A DNA stretch of 64,000 nucleotides from Camellia lanceoleosa (lineage: Eukaryota; Streptophyta; Magnoliopsida; Ericales; Theaceae), in NCBI GenBank assembly GCA_025200525.1, contig CM045767.1, positions 8,849,273 through 8,913,272 of the forward strand, read 5' to 3'. The first letter of the stretch is position 1; each line of letters begins with the position of its first letter. The notes under the pieces were generated by a model, which was not told the origin of the DNA, did not search any database, and worked only from the letters and a program-made list of their open reading frames with translations. A program made the position numbers and the translations under genes. Below, in pieces: positions 36,740 to 49,591 of the stretch.

Positions 36740-37140
36740 TATTCTCTCTCTTCTCTCACTACTTCTATCCTCTTTCATCATTTCACTACTCTCTTATCTC
36801 TCTCTCTCTTTACCTCTATTTCTCTCCTCCGTAAAGTATAGCGACTCTCTTTATTTCTCTCTCTTCTCCTATCCAAAGGAAGACTTGCCTCCACAACACG
36901 TAAGCCCACCTTCACGACTACAACAAATGCAAATTCCTTCCTTTCTCTCTCTCTACACATCCCAGTCTCTGTGTTTTTGTTTCAATCCTATTCTCTTTTA
37001 TTCTATTGGAGCCCAACCCACTCGATGATGGCTTCTCGGTCTCGCCCTCGCTAGGTCGCCGCTCCGACGCCCTTCCTCAAAGCTATTCTTCAAGAAGGTT
37101 CAACATATTCGAAATACATGAGGTAAAAAGCCCCAAGAAT
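36740..37140 (+). other. CT-rich leader-like segment, gene not recognised
   Basis: A strongly CT-rich stretch (36740-36960) is followed by GC-richer sequence. A short ATG-initiated frame at about 37028 stops quickly. A GAGGTAAAA donor-like site lies near 37120. This resembles the 5' leader and first exon of a plant gene, but no protein family is recognisable, and retrotransposon sequence starts about 200 bp later. A 25-base direct repeat (TTGAAGGTATCCCATGAGC...) follows at about 37165 and 37223. Confidence 0.3.
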
Positions 37141-37333
37141 AGATTTTTTTTTTATATATTATTATTGAAGGTATCCCATGAGCTATAGCTGTATCTGATG
37201 GCTTCCATTTTTCTTTTTTTTAATTGAAGGTATCCCATGAGCTATAGTTGGAGCTATTTGATTTTTTTATTTTTAATCAGTTGTTGTTCAATCTGTTTTT
37301 AGTTTACGTTTTTTTTTTTTAAAGTAAGGCCAA

Positions 37334-40300
37334 TCAGAGACGCCCTTGGGCTTCATGCTACGCCGACTCAAATTGTCACGTTTAACTGATCTCACAATGT
37401 GCAATGTGAGATTGGTAAATCACCAAAGAGTCCAACCGACAAATTGTTTTGGAAAATTGATTTTTAAGAAAGAAATGCCAAACATGGACTGCTTTGCCAG
37501 ATACAGAGTCGCCACCTAAATATTTTATTTTGGAAAAATTTAGGAAACCCTGAGTCATCATCAAAGTTGCCTCGGTTCGGGAACTTGGGTACGATTGGGG
37601 AAGGTCAGCTATGAGCACCCCGCCGCCTCGATTAAAGATCGACTACTACTTAGCATGATATCTTGTTTTTGAAAATACATGCATTCTTATTCCTAAGTAA
37701 TTAGCTAATCTTACTATGTGGTGCGCACAGCAAACAAGTATAGACTAGATCGCCTAATTTGGAACAAAACATTGCATATTCGTTTGTTTGAAAACGGTTT
37801 GAAGTTTGCTACTCGCAAGTAGGCTAAATCACGGATTTCGATGAATTGTTCCAATTCACAATCCGACCTTCACCCATAGGCATTCAGCAATTATATCAAC
37901 TAAGCGCTTAGTCTCATGGCAAGCATGTCATCATGGCAATCAATAACACACATGCAATATGTTAAAGCATAAAAGCTTATCTAGTTAGTAATCAATGCAT
38001 GATCCTAGTTTATGTTAAGATGGCTAATGCAACATATGCAAATGCAACTAGAAATAGGCTCGCTATTCTAAGATGACACATGAGATGCGATAATTAATAT
38101 ATGTATTCAACTTGGAATTGAAATACGACATGCTTAGTATGATGCTACGAGCTCTGCATGCAATGTAGATGAATGATGCAAACATGCGAGCATAAGTTTG
38201 CTAATTGAAAATGACCTAGAACTAACCATCAAAAGCAAGTAAAAGGGAGAAAGATGGAGTTGGAAGATATGCACACACTCATGCACACTTATTACAAAAT
38301 TCGCCTCTCGACGGGGTCAATAAATAATACATGCCAACTAATTAACTAACTAACAAGCTAATTAACTATTACACACCCGAATTGAATAACTAGCTACAAC
38401 TAATTATTACAAAACTTAATTAATTAACAAATTAACTAATTAAATTACAAAATCAAATGCTAACTAACAAGTAAGCAATTGAACAAAGCTACCTCAGTAA
38501 GTTTGAAGAAGGTGAACATGCATGCTCAATCCTCGTCCCGAAAAGCTCTCCGATTGTTCTTTAGAGGTTCTATCTGCAGGTGGCCTCAAGGAATTCCTGT
38601 TGAACCTTACCAAAAATCAGTCTGGGGAATGCATTAGTGGCTTACCGGCCATGGGGAGATGCTGCCGACCACCTACCGGCCAAAGATGGTACACTACCGG
38701 CCAAGGATGAGGAGGTGCCGGCCATCTATAGAGCACTGCTGGCCACTGATATGCTGGGACACCAAGTTACAGCAGAACACAAAAAAGAGAAAAGGGAGAG
38801 TATCCCAAGGATATGTATGCACTATGCCACTCCATATTACCTTGAAATATCAAGGGAGAGGAATAATCGGATCTACGACCATCAATCACGTATCTCGATG
38901 CATGATGACCAAAGATGCAATTTGTGCAAATCAATATGAAATGAATGCACAAATAAACACATAAGTGCCTAGAACTCTATCATGGATAATCAAGAGCATC
39001 GGCGACCGAGAATTGAGGCACGCTTTCATCACTTGAAGTATGAACGCCTCGTTCTTCGTTTTCTGATTAACACTTAATCCAAGCAACAATGCAACACAAG
39101 CATGGCAAACATGCGACTCAAGCAAGCAAACATGCAATGCAATATGAACAACCTAACAAGGCTAATGGCATGCAATAACATGTGATATAACAAGCATGCA
39201 ACAACATGCAAAATGGCTACATATAACAACATGCAAACATGTAAGCATGCAACACATGCAAGGTGACAAGCATGCAACAACATACAAAAGATGGACTTAA
39301 ACCAATGTGGGCAGACCTCAGCCATGCGCAAATCAGTGGCCAACAGGTGCTGAATTGATAGTACAAAATGCTAGACAAGCACGCATGCCAATGGGCCCAA
39401 GAACTAAGGCATAAAGATGCAACTCTTAAGCACACTTAAAGAGTGAAAAGCATGCAAGTATGACAATACTACATGCTCAAATGATATTAGGAATGATGCC
39501 AAATCACATACATAACACAAGTATGGCATGCATGAAGCTCAAAAGCTAAGAATTAGCAAAGGACATAAGCCATGGCCATATAAAGCAAGCCCCAAAGGGC
39601 TAAGGGAATCTAAAATAGTCCTAAGGAAGGTCCAAACAAGACCAAAAACAAGCATGAAGCTAGCCAACACAAGCTAGAACACAAGGCCAAAAACATAGAG
39701 CATGCAAGGCTACAAAAGAGGCAATGCACTACACCTATTGAAACCAAACATGGCATGACTTGGACAAAGATAAAAGAGTTACATTATGGTATAATGAGAC
39801 CAAAAATGCATTGATATGATGACCCAAAGGCCTAGGCTTAATGGCATGCACAATGATCCATTCATGAGGCATAAAGAGCCAAGGCTCCAAGGCATTAAAA
39901 GCATGTCAAATGCAAGTGTATGACCACATTTCATGGACTGAAATAACATTTAGACTGATGGCAAATCATGTAAACATGACATATATGGCATGGTAGGGCC
40001 TCAAAACCCAAGGCTAGCCTAAGCATTTACAATATAGCTATACAAAACATAAGTGATATGGCCATGGTAGCCCAAAATTCTAGAACAAATTTCAAAACAA
40101 GAATAAAATCATCTCGAACAAAGCCAAAATATGCTAGGATGATGAGTCAAAACATCATGCACATAAAACTAGTAAGCAAGATTTGTTCTACAAGTATATG
40201 GAGCATGCAAAGGATGACCAAACCAAATGGAAAAAGTCATGACATAACAAAACATCACCAAAAACATGCTGAAATGGACTCAACATAAGTTAGGATAACA

Positions 40301-41109
40301 TGCTAAAGCAAGAAGCATATAAAGCTAGTTTATGAGATTTATACTACAAGTGTATTATACATGCATGGAGTGACAAAACCAACCCAAAAAAGATCTAAGG
40401 CATGGTAAAACATCACCAAAAACCTATCAAATGGGCTCAACACAAGCTAGGCAAACATGCTACTTTGATGAGCTACAAATGGGATTACACTACAAATACA
40501 AGATGCATGCAAAAGGTAACCAAACTAGCCATGGACAGAGCCAAGGCAGGTCCTAAAAGTCACAAAAAAAGGCCTGAACCAAGCCTCAAAAGTACAGAGA
40601 GGCATGCTCCTTTGGAAGGCCAAAATGCAAGCAAACAAAACTAAAAGAGAGGGTCACCCCTTTGATTTCAGATCTCAAAACCACATGTTACTAAAAATCC
40701 ACTGGATTTTAGTAGTTAGAAGGCCAAACCAAGACTACCTTGAAGGCCCTAAGGCATGGCTTAAAACAAGGCCAACAAGAGGGTTGAAGACCCTCAACAG
40801 CAAAAAGACCTTAAACAACCACCAAAAGCACTTAAATACAAGACTTTTTTCAGTTGAAAGCAAGGCCTAAAACAATATGCAAGGATGACCAAAATGAGAT
40901 ACAAAAAAGTGCTAAAAAAAGGGACATACTCACCCTTCAAGACCAATTTCGAAACCAACAACCTCAGGGGCCAAAAACTCACTTTCAGAGCTCAAGTAAC
41001 CTTCCCAAGAACCTCAGTCCAATGGTGGTGGTGTATCTCTATGTGTTGTAGTGTAAAAGTGCAAGAAAAATGGACTAAACCATAACAATATAGAGAGAGA
41101 GAGTAAGAA

Positions 41110-41141
<32 letters not shown>

Positions 41142-41613
41142 CTATATCTCTTCTAAAATGGCTGAACCTCTGCTAAGGAGAGAGGGCCTCTCCTTATATA
41201 GAGGGAAAACAATGCAAAGCTTTTTTAAGAAGCTTGGCAAGAGCTTCATCACTCCATACATATGGAGGGGAGATGAAAGGATTCCAGCTGGCTTAAAAGA
41301 TCTGGAGTGAAATCTGCTGAGACAGGGGTGCTGCCGACCATCAGTGGTGGCCTAGAAGGGCTCATTGATGGTCGGGCAAGAAAGGTGAAGGCAGGTGCAG
41401 GCCCAAAAGGGCCTAAGAAGGCACCAAGAAACACATTCTGGAAGGACCCAGTCATGGTCCAAGAATCGGGCAGAGAGGATACAAGGTTTGGAAAGCTCAA
41501 ACTGTGACGCTTTTGTCATGAAGTCGAATACCCGACGAGCAATCGAACTCGGGGCTGGATGTACCTGCAAGCACAACCGAGTCTTGAGGACGGTAAAAAA
41601 TGGAGTGTCTACA
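37334..41613 (-). mobile_element. Large solo-LTR-like element (~4.3 kb)
   Basis: On the minus strand it starts TGTAGACACTCC, the start of a common class of large plant LTRs. A TATA box (CTATATAAGG) follows about 410 bp in, near 41195-41204. GCCAAT occurs immediately outside both ends (37329-37334 and 41614-41619), a candidate target duplication, but the left terminus reads CTCTGA rather than the expected CA, so that border is provisional. No gag or pol domain is visible. The middle is rich in CATGCAA words, and a TA/GA microsatellite lies at 41106-41140. It ends 34 bp upstream of the peroxidase ATG. Confidence 0.55.
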
Positions 41614-41647
41614 GCCAATGAGCTTTTATGAGTTGAGAGATAGAGAA

Positions 41648-41843
41648 ATGGGTTCCAAAGCTCTCTTCTTTTCAATCTTATCTTTCTCGGTGTTGTTTTC
41701 TCTTAATCTCAACCTAGCTTTTGCAGAAAATGAGGAAACTGAAGAACAAATTGGTCTAGTTATGAACTTCTTCAAAGATACATGTCCTCAAGCTGAAGAA
41801 ATGATCAGAGAGAAAGTCAAGCTTCTCTGCAAACGCCACAAGA
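41648..41843 (+). pseudogene. Class III peroxidase, 5' fragment cut by an LTR
   Basis: The first 65 codons of a secreted plant (class III) haem peroxidase. ATG 41648 is chosen because it begins a typical signal peptide: Lys at position 4, then hydrophobic residues 5-26 ending LAFA. The mature start follows with GLVMNFFKDTCPQAEEMIRE and KRHK, the family's first helix and first disulphide cysteine. The usual continuation (the distal-histidine LFHDC region) is absent. After Lys65 plus one base, a TGTCACGACCC LTR begins. The DNA after the LTR at 54997 shows no clear peroxidase exon, so the gene appears destroyed. A large LTR also replaced its upstream region. An indel-free open frame up to the break suggests recent disruption. 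Confidence 0.8.
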
Positions 41844-42935
41844 TGTCACGACCCGCTCTCCATACCTAAGGGTTAAGTATTGTGATGGCTAGTAACTGAA
41901 ATTGCCTCCGACCAATTCTTAAATAAATTACTAAACGCGAGCGATAAAATATTTAAGTGAGGGTACCAAAATAATCATTGGAGCTTCTATTTTTATAACA
42001 AAATTTATTGACAAAAATGGCCGATATTTACATATAAAAATACCATAAAAGTGCGGTGTGTGTCTATTCCGCAGCCCCGCGTCTAAAACTCTCTAAAAGC
42101 TATTTCTGAATTGCATTATTTCCTGAAAATTGGGAAATAGTTATAAGCACATGGCAGAGTGAGAAATGTTATACTAAGAGCATAAGGGCATAAAATTCAC
42201 CATGGATAATTATTGGCTAAATCAAGTTTGATATTAAAATACAGAATATATAATACGGAAATCATTTGACAAAAATCATATAAACAAAATAATCATAATC
42301 ACGGTACAGAACGGAACAAAGCAGATGTATGGACTCAAGAGGTGGCTCGTACGAACTCTAGAGGTGGCTTCCACCATAGTGTAGCACTTAACTTCGTACA
42401 GCACTTTGCTTTGCACCAGAAATCATAACTACGATACAAAATAGAACGGATGTATGGACTCAAAAGGTGACTCGTACGAACTCTAAAGGTGGCTCCCACA
42501 ATAATGTAGCATTTAGCTCCGTACAACACAATTTTTCCTACCAGAAATCAAAGTGTCAATGGATTCATGACAGACAGAGGTTCACAAAGTGATTAATCAG
42601 AGGGTCAATGGTTATTTAAGTCCCCCAAGGCATGAGACTCTTGTGGTGGTACTTACCAAAAATAAATATTTATATAATCATAGTCAAATAAATATTAAAA
42701 GTTAAAAAAATATATCCATGGATTTTATTTTAAGCAAATAGAGTTCAGAAAATAATCCATGTAATTGAAATATTAACATAACTGTGAAGCATAAATTATA
42801 TAAAATAATTTGTGGTATTCAAAATATTTGTAAAATATATAATAGTGACTCAAGTTATAATATAACTCACCTTAACTTTAATTCTAACTTTTACCTTTCG
42901 CTCATTACGACTCACTAAATATTCCAAATTAAACT

Positions 42936-43814
42936 TGTACGGGAAAGAAATACACCTTCTCGTATAATCCTGTTGACCAAGTCTTCGTTCCTTCGTGCGA
43001 TGTCGTTCCACCACCTGAAAATATCAACGTGAGCTAGCCGGCGGGTGTGTGCCGGAAACCTCTCCGATGCCTAAGTCAGTAAGCAAGACAAGAAGGCAAA
43101 AGCTCAATGTATTCAGGGAGCAAAATTGTGTTACCTCTCCAAAGGTGTTATTGATGAGCTTATATAGGTTTCGCGTGGCACAGTCCTGGTAGGACTCTTA
43201 CCCCCCCATGCATAGAGTCCTTCTAGGATTACTCCTCCGGCGAGAGTCCTCCTAGGATTCAAACTCGAGAAGATAATGCTTATCCTCTAACATCTCCTCA
43301 CCGCTAAACCAAGTGAGATGGTCTTTCTACAATGAACTCCAAATGACCGAGTAACCATTAATCCGGTCCCATTTCTTCTCCTTACCTCGACACTCCCATG
43401 CTCAAAGCGAAGCTAGACATAAGGGAGTTAAACCGAACTACATTCAGAGTCATAGATTACCTCGGTTTCCAACATACTTCGACAAGTAATCAATGACGTC
43501 CGGACTACCCATCCAGATTAACTGCAAATACAGATTTAACCGATTTTAGTTCGGCCTCCATTACCTCACTCCTACTCGGTTTCAGATGCCAAGACCGACT
43601 ACCCAGAGGAGTGACTAATCGACTAATGCATACGGTCAAGAAGTTGCTTTCATACTCGTTGGGACACGACCGGACCGAATAGAAACTCCAGCTACCTGCA
43701 AGCCTCGACAACCTAATCTCAAGAACACTCCTCGACCGGTGAACAAGCTACCTCTCTCATTTGGGCCTACTCGCCCAATTATCACCGCCCAATTTAGAAT
43801 AAATTACCCTCTCA
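42936..43814 (-). repeat. 3' LTR of the Tat-like element
   Basis: 879 bp. On the minus strand it runs from TGAGAGGG to CCCGTACA. It aligns throughout with 53672-54555, with scattered substitutions and more small indels, several at CTCGG words. It is preceded on the element strand by a purine tract (TTAAGGGGCAA, 43826-43816). Confidence 0.88.
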
Positions 43815-46118
43815 ATTGCCCCTTAATGCCATCTGCAAGGCATGATTGGGATTACCTGTCCACCAACCGAGCTAGTCTTAACCTCTCCAGCCGAGCTAAG
43901 ACCCTTTAGTTTATCCAACCGAGCTAAACGCGGTCAGATTGCACGCCCGGCCAAACGCCTCTTCAACAGGAACTCAAACGCTTGTCCTTCCCATGACACG
44001 TGGCAGTGCTCTAATTGACTTCACAACAGAAGGCCCCTCAGATTTCGCAATATTTGAACAAATCCGCCTTTTTTGCATTTTACACAAAACAAACTTCTCA
44101 ACTTCAAAAATCATTCCATACTGCTTATCTTCCTTCTCTCTTGTTTTTGCCTCACTTCCTCGCAACTCAAGAGCTCGCGCCTCCATTATCGCTGTCGTTT
44201 TCTTCTTCTTCATCCTCAAATTTCTACCGTAAACACACTAATCTACTTTCATTTATCTGCTTTTTGCTTTCATTTTAATCCATGGTAGTCTTTGTGGTGT
44301 CTATAAAACACTTTGTTTTTATTCTTCCATGTCTGTATTTCTAAAGAACTTCTCAAGAACACCTTGAACACGCCGATTCACCAAGAGAACACTTTCTTGA
44401 TCTTTATGCACGCCACAACCGAACTAGGATATCGTTTTGTCATATGAAAATCTAGGCAAACCGAAACCTGACTAGAGCTTGTATATGCCACCATGGTTTT
44501 AACTGGTTTCCATATGATATACCTTAGTCAAATAAAACATACTTGAATTTGAAATTTAGACCTCCGACCGAGCTAAGCCTCGGGGCTAAGCTTTTTGAGT
44601 TCGCATCAACTCATATAAGTCGCCTTGAGGCCTAACCAAGTAAGAAAACTTTGAAACCGAGATAACAAAACACTCAGAAACCGAGATAACGAGCACACTC
44701 GCCAAACCGATGTAGAATCCTCAAAGACCTTGTAGAGCCAAATAAAACCATTTTTTCTTGCTTTGTTTTCATAGCACTGCCTAGGATCGTGCTTAACTCC
44801 TTGTTTTCCTACTTTGCACTTAGGTTGCCAAGTGTGTCCTCAAGGCCACCAACTTCGAGCACACTCACTAATCCAAATAAATTATTCTTAATTTATAGGC
44901 AAAATGGGCAAGTATAGAGTCCTCAGAGAAACCCCTGGAGGCTGCATGACTTTAGGAAGGACTATCAAATCCCAAATGATGTAAATCTCATACTAGCAAC
45001 CAAATATAGAACCATGGGACAATGAAGGCTTTGTCCCTTTACCATTCAATCCATAGTAGAGACCTAACTCGATTCCCCGCCCAAATTTCTTATATGTGAA
45101 TTTTTAAGACAAACCAGACTATGCCCCACACAACCCGCCCACCAATACATACCGAATAATAATGGGTATAGCCGCCTTTAAACCAACAAACCGGTCTCAA
45201 CCTCTTTAGCCGAAATACTACACCAATACTCAATAGGCTCAAAGAATGATGGTGGTGTTATTACCTTAGAATACGCCGAGGTCGAGAAAAGTAATAAAAC
45301 ACACACCGACAAGGACTTAAACGATGATGACTTCTTTTGGGTTTCGAAATTTTGAAGACTTTCAGTCTGGATCCTCGTCAAGAATAAACCGAAGAAAGGA
45401 GAGCCCTAGATTCATACTTCGTTGCATTCCTTAACTTTGTTTATTTCGATTTTTCTCTCTAACCGAACTAACACTTGATCTATTTTTGCAGATTTAGCTT
45501 TTCTCCATTCCCAAGACGGTCATCCCAACCTCGCCAGACTGTCGTGACCGTGAGAGAAAGAAGTTGGGCAAAACTTCTTGACTTTGAGCCGACTACCGAT
45601 ATCTCTACCAAGAAAAGTAAGAGTAATGACTTTCTCCTCAAGACCCACCGTAACCGGACCTAAGCTTGCAGAATCGTCCTCGTACACTCACAAATTAACA
45701 AGAGATGGCGAAGAAGAACAAAATGAAAGCCATGCTCACCGCGAACCACAAGGGCGGTGCCATCAACACACCGATCACCAAACCATCATAGCTCTTCCTC
45801 GCAACAACCATCATCCTCACGCCGAGCTAAGCGCCCGACCATCGAGACCGAAAGGCGCTTGGTTGACGAGGTCAATTCCATCCTTCCACCGAGCCCCAAC
45901 TCAACCTCCAACCTAATCATCTCACCAAGTCACAATAAAAACAAATGGGTTTCCACCTTCGCCTTCAACAACCGAGATATCGATTTAAGATGACTCATTG
46001 TTGCCGACAAGGATCACCTTCTAGCCCACAACCTCGCTAGGGGTGTTTGTCCGCCTAAAGACATGGAGCACCACAAATTTAACACCGAAATAAGGCCATC
46101 CGGCCATCTACCAAGTCG

Positions 46119-46905
46119 ATGATTTTGGTAAGCAAGATCGCTTTTGTCTTTGATCAATCTAATTTTTCAAACTCGAGCTCGGTCTCACAAGGAACTCTCC
46201 TTTTGCAGGCCATTCAGAAGAACACCATTGCCCACAGGCAAATAATGGAACTCCGCAAAACCACGAGGCACGCAATAAAGGACACCGAATCCAGGGCGGC
46301 CGAGCTGGCACTCTCCAAACAAAGGTCGGCCGAACTAGAGGCCGAGGTAACACGCCCGACGGACTGTCATTTCTACGACAAGGATAAACAACGCGCGACC
46401 GAGCTGAAAGACAAATATTTATGGGAGATGGCGGAGCTTGAAAACAAGAAGAACACCAAAATAGCAGTGTTGGAAAAAAAGGTTAAAGACGAGTACAAGG
46501 CAGGGTTCAAGGAAGTCGAAGTTGGCTACTCTTTGCAGTGCGAAGCCGCGAAACAACTGTTCTTCAAGTGCGGTTGGAGAGGTGCAGTGGAGAAGGTCGG
46601 TTGTGGACCTGAAACCGAGGTCTTCAACGCACCTGAGCACTTTATTCTGGCTTCACTGCAAGAGTACGCAGACGAGCTCCAGAAACAATTCCTTGGTTCG
46701 TCGGATGATGAAGATGATGACGATGAAGAGGCAACCGAGACTCAAGCTATCCAAGAGCAAAGTGGCGATCACCAACCTGCCGAGCCCACTTAACGAAAAC
46801 GTGGCGCCCGAACTTCCAACCGAGACTACTCTGACTGCAGACGCCGGAGTACGTGCTGACCTTGGAGCCGAACTAGATGCCGAGATAGATGATCTCTTCG
46901 ACTGA
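46119..46905 (+). CDS. Antisense ORF of the Tat-like element
   Basis: It encodes 224 residues to a stop at 46793 on the strand opposite gag-pol. It is rich in Glu/Lys/Ala with heptad-like spacing (about residues 40-140, likely coiled coil) and has an acidic tail (SSDDEDDDDEEATE). A one-base shift near 46788 would join it to a second open frame ending LGAELDAEIDDLFD at TGA 46903-46905. Upstream plus-strand fragments (45475-46000: Ser/Pro-rich, RRAKRPTIETERRLVDEV) suggest that the intact protein was longer. Antisense genes in this position are known from Grande-type elements; their function is not established. An AATGAAAAAT candidate poly(A) signal lies near 46985. Confidence 0.6.
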
Positions 46906-47129
46906 GCTTGTATTTTTTTCTTTCTTTTGTCCAAACTTTTGTAACCGGGCTATGGCCCCACAGTTGTACTTCCTCTGTTTGTTCAATGAAAAATTATCAA
47001 CTCTTATTCCTGCTTCTACTTGCATGCTTGAGTTTGTAGTGAATTTTTTCATGAACTTATCTCAGGTAACTGTGATCTCTTGCTAGTCGCCTAACTCGCT
47101 AGCCACCCACACTTCACCCGATATAACTT

Positions 47130-47690
47130 ACTTCGGCTGAAGAGTACAAAGAATTGGTTTAATCCAGCCAACCACTCTTCAGCCATGCCCATACTTCGGT
47201 TGAAGAGTACAAAGTGTTGGTTTAATCCAGCCAACCACTCTTCAGCCATGCCCATACTTCGGCTGAAGAGTACAAAGTGTTGGTTTAATCCAGCCAACCA
47301 TTCTTCAGCCGATATAACTTACTTCGGCTGAAGAGTACAAGGAGTTGGTTTAATCCAGCCAACCACTCTTCAGTCATGCCCATACTTCGGTTGAAGAGTA
47401 CAAAGTGTTGGTTTAATCCAGCCAACCATTCTTCAGCCGATGTAACTTACTTCGGCTGAAGAGTACAAGGAGTTGGTTTAATCCAGCCAACCACTCTTCA
47501 GCCATACACTTACTTCGGCTGAAGAGTACAGAGTGTTGGTTTAGTCCAGCCAACCATTCTTCAGCCGATATAACTTACTTCGGCTGAAGAGTACAAAGAG
47601 TTGGTTTAATCCAGCCAACCACTCTTCAGCCATACACTTACTTCGGCTGAAGAGTACAAAGAGTTGGTTTAATCCAGCCAACTTAGAATG
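47130..47690. repeat. Nine-unit tandem array with hairpin units
   Basis: Units start at 47130, 47193, 47256, 47321, 47384, 47449, 47512, 47577 and 47640, so spacings are 63 or 65 bp. Each unit folds on itself: GGCTGAAGAGT pairs with ACTCTTCAGCC, and inside that GTTGG pairs with CCAAC. Unit joints alternate between CATGCCCAT/CATACACTT and GATATAACTT types. It lies between integrase and the antisense ORF, the hypervariable region where Tat-lineage elements are known to grow satellite-like arrays. Confidence 0.9.
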
Positions 47691-47894
47691 TTTGGTTATT
47701 CCGACCAAACGTCCTGCAGCCTGGATCCTGATCCTGGGCTTAGGAGGGTTAATAGTTGGTTATTCCGGCCAATCTATGTTTACAATGCTACTATCTTGCT
47801 AAAACTACTTTCTATGGAAAACAAATATACTGAAAAGAATCGACTTGTTTTATTGAAAAAGTAGAAAATTACACATGCTCAAAAAAGAAAAAAG

Positions 47895-48960
47895 CTAAAA
47901 GTAAAATATCTTGAGATTGGCAGTGTTCCACGGCCTAGGAATTGCTTTGCCGTCCTTATCTTCCAAGTGGTATGCCCCTTTGCCCGCTAATCCGACCACT
48001 TTAAGGACCTTCCCAGTTGGGCCCTAACTTGCCATCTCCTCGACCAATGTGTTGCCCATAACTTCAAGTATCCAATCGCCGATCTTGAATTGTCTTGGAT
48101 GTACTGTTTTGTTGTATTTCCTGGACAATTCTTGCTGGTAGGAGGCAATGTGAACTAATGCCTTGTCTCTTCTTTCGTCCGCAAGATCAAGTTCTAATGC
48201 TATTGCTTCGGCTTAAGTCCGATCAAAGTTTTCATTCAATTGTAGGAAGGCTAACTTCTAAGGGATGACCGCTTCCATGCCATATGCTAAGGAGAATGGT
48301 GTTTCTCCTGTTGATCGTCGAGGTGTGGTGCGGTAAGCCCATAAAACATGTGGGAGCTCTTCTACCCATTTGCCTTTGGCTTTTTCCAACCTTTTCTTCA
48401 ATCCATCCAAGACTACCTTGTTTGACGCTTCTGCCTGTCTATTTGCTTGGGGATATGCCGGTGTGGAGTTGTAGAACTCTATTTTGTATTCTTCACAAAA
48501 GCTTCAAAATTTCGCCATCAAATTGAGTGCCGTTGTTCAAATCGAGCTTTGGTATGCCAAAGCGAGTAATGATGTTCTCGCTGCATAAACTTCTTCACAT
48601 CTTTCTCCTTGATTGACGCCAAGGCTTCGCTTCCACCCACTTTGTGAAGTAACTGCTGTCGCAAGAAAGAACTTCTGCTGTTCGGTGTCGTTGGGAGTGG
48701 TCCCACTATGTCTAGGCCCCACATTGCGAAAGGCCATGGACTAGTGAGAGGAGGAGTTCTCCGGCAAGTCGATGTATTTGATGCTAAACTTCGACACTTT
48801 TCGCACTTTTGACATACTTCTCAATCCGCTTGCATGTAGGGCCACCAATATCCTTGTGAAATAGCTCAGATGCCAATGACCTTCCTCCTTGATGGTCACC
48901 AGATACACCCTCATGTATTTCAACAAGAATGCTTCCACCTTGTCAGTGAACACACTTTAA
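47895..48960 (-). pseudogene. Integrase region, frame-broken
   Basis: On the minus strand there are zinc-domain remnants, then MWGLDIVGPLPTTPN (start of the catalytic core) and KPLASIKEKDVKKFM-like sequence. A C-terminal piece, near GPNWEGP and AYHLEDKDGKAIPRPWNTAN, ends at TAG 47897-47895. Several frame changes separate the pieces. Confidence 0.75.
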
Positions 48961-49165
48961 GTAAGGTCCCGAAAACGACTTCTTGTATAAAGTTAAGGAT
49001 GGAGAGAGCCAAAATCGCTATGACTTGACTCGATTCTCTGGCTTCTTTCTTATCTTCCGTAGAGTGCCGCCTTTTCAGAACAAGATGATGGGATCCATCC
49101 AAGAAGGACCTAACTCCGAGAACATACCTCTTCCGGATCTTCGATACTTGGTCTAGAGTAGTCGA

Positions 49166-49591
49166 TCAATAGTGGATGTGGGAATGGAGGTATTCGCCAT
49201 CGAGGCGGCTCGCTAGTTCGCTCGCTCTACTATTCTCCTCCCTGCCAATTTGTTCTATTCTGACGACTTCAAACTTCTTGATCTCTGTCCTGACTAAGTC
49301 TTGGTACTTAGCCATTCTTTCATCCTTTGCTTCGTAGTCACCGGAAATTTGATTTACCACCAACTGTGAGTCACTGTAGACCATGAGTTCGGTGGCCTTC
49401 ATGTAGGCCGCTAACTTGAGTCCTGCAAGAAGCGCTCCGTACTCCGCTTCATTGTTTGACGCTGGGAAGCCAAGGTTGATTGCTTGTTCCACTACTAGAC
49501 CGTCTGGAGAGATGAGGACTATGCCAAGTCCTGCGCCATGTCGGTTAGATGCTCCATCCACAAAGAGCTTCCACATCTCCCCAACAAACAA
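49166..49591 (-). CDS. Second (archaeal-type) RNase H domain of Tat pol
   Basis: A 141-codon open frame inside the frame-broken pol region. It starts with [20 protein letters not shown], then [16 protein letters not shown] and [11 protein letters not shown], giving the Asp, Glu and Asp catalytic positions in order. The last motif reads [12 protein letters not shown], where an Asp is usual and a Glu is found. This extra RNase H is diagnostic for Tat-lineage elements. It is part of a polyprotein, so the ATG at its start is not a true initiator. Confidence 0.8.
   Translation of the reverse strand: MFVGEMWKLFVDGASNRHGAGLGIVLISPDGLVVEQAINLGFPASNNEAEYGALLAGLKLAAYMKATELMVYSDSQLVVNQISGDYEAKDERMAKYQDLVRTEIKKFEVVRIEQIGREENSRASELASRLDGEYLHSHIHY

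Noticed and set aside
38522..41069. Several 60-108 codon frames in the large LTR-like element
   Set aside because: They overlap one another on both strands, have no domain and reflect the CATGCAA-rich composition.
47130..47690. CRISPR-like array
   Set aside because: The intervals are not unique spacers. Whole units repeat, the units sit inside a retrotransposon and the genome is plant nuclear.
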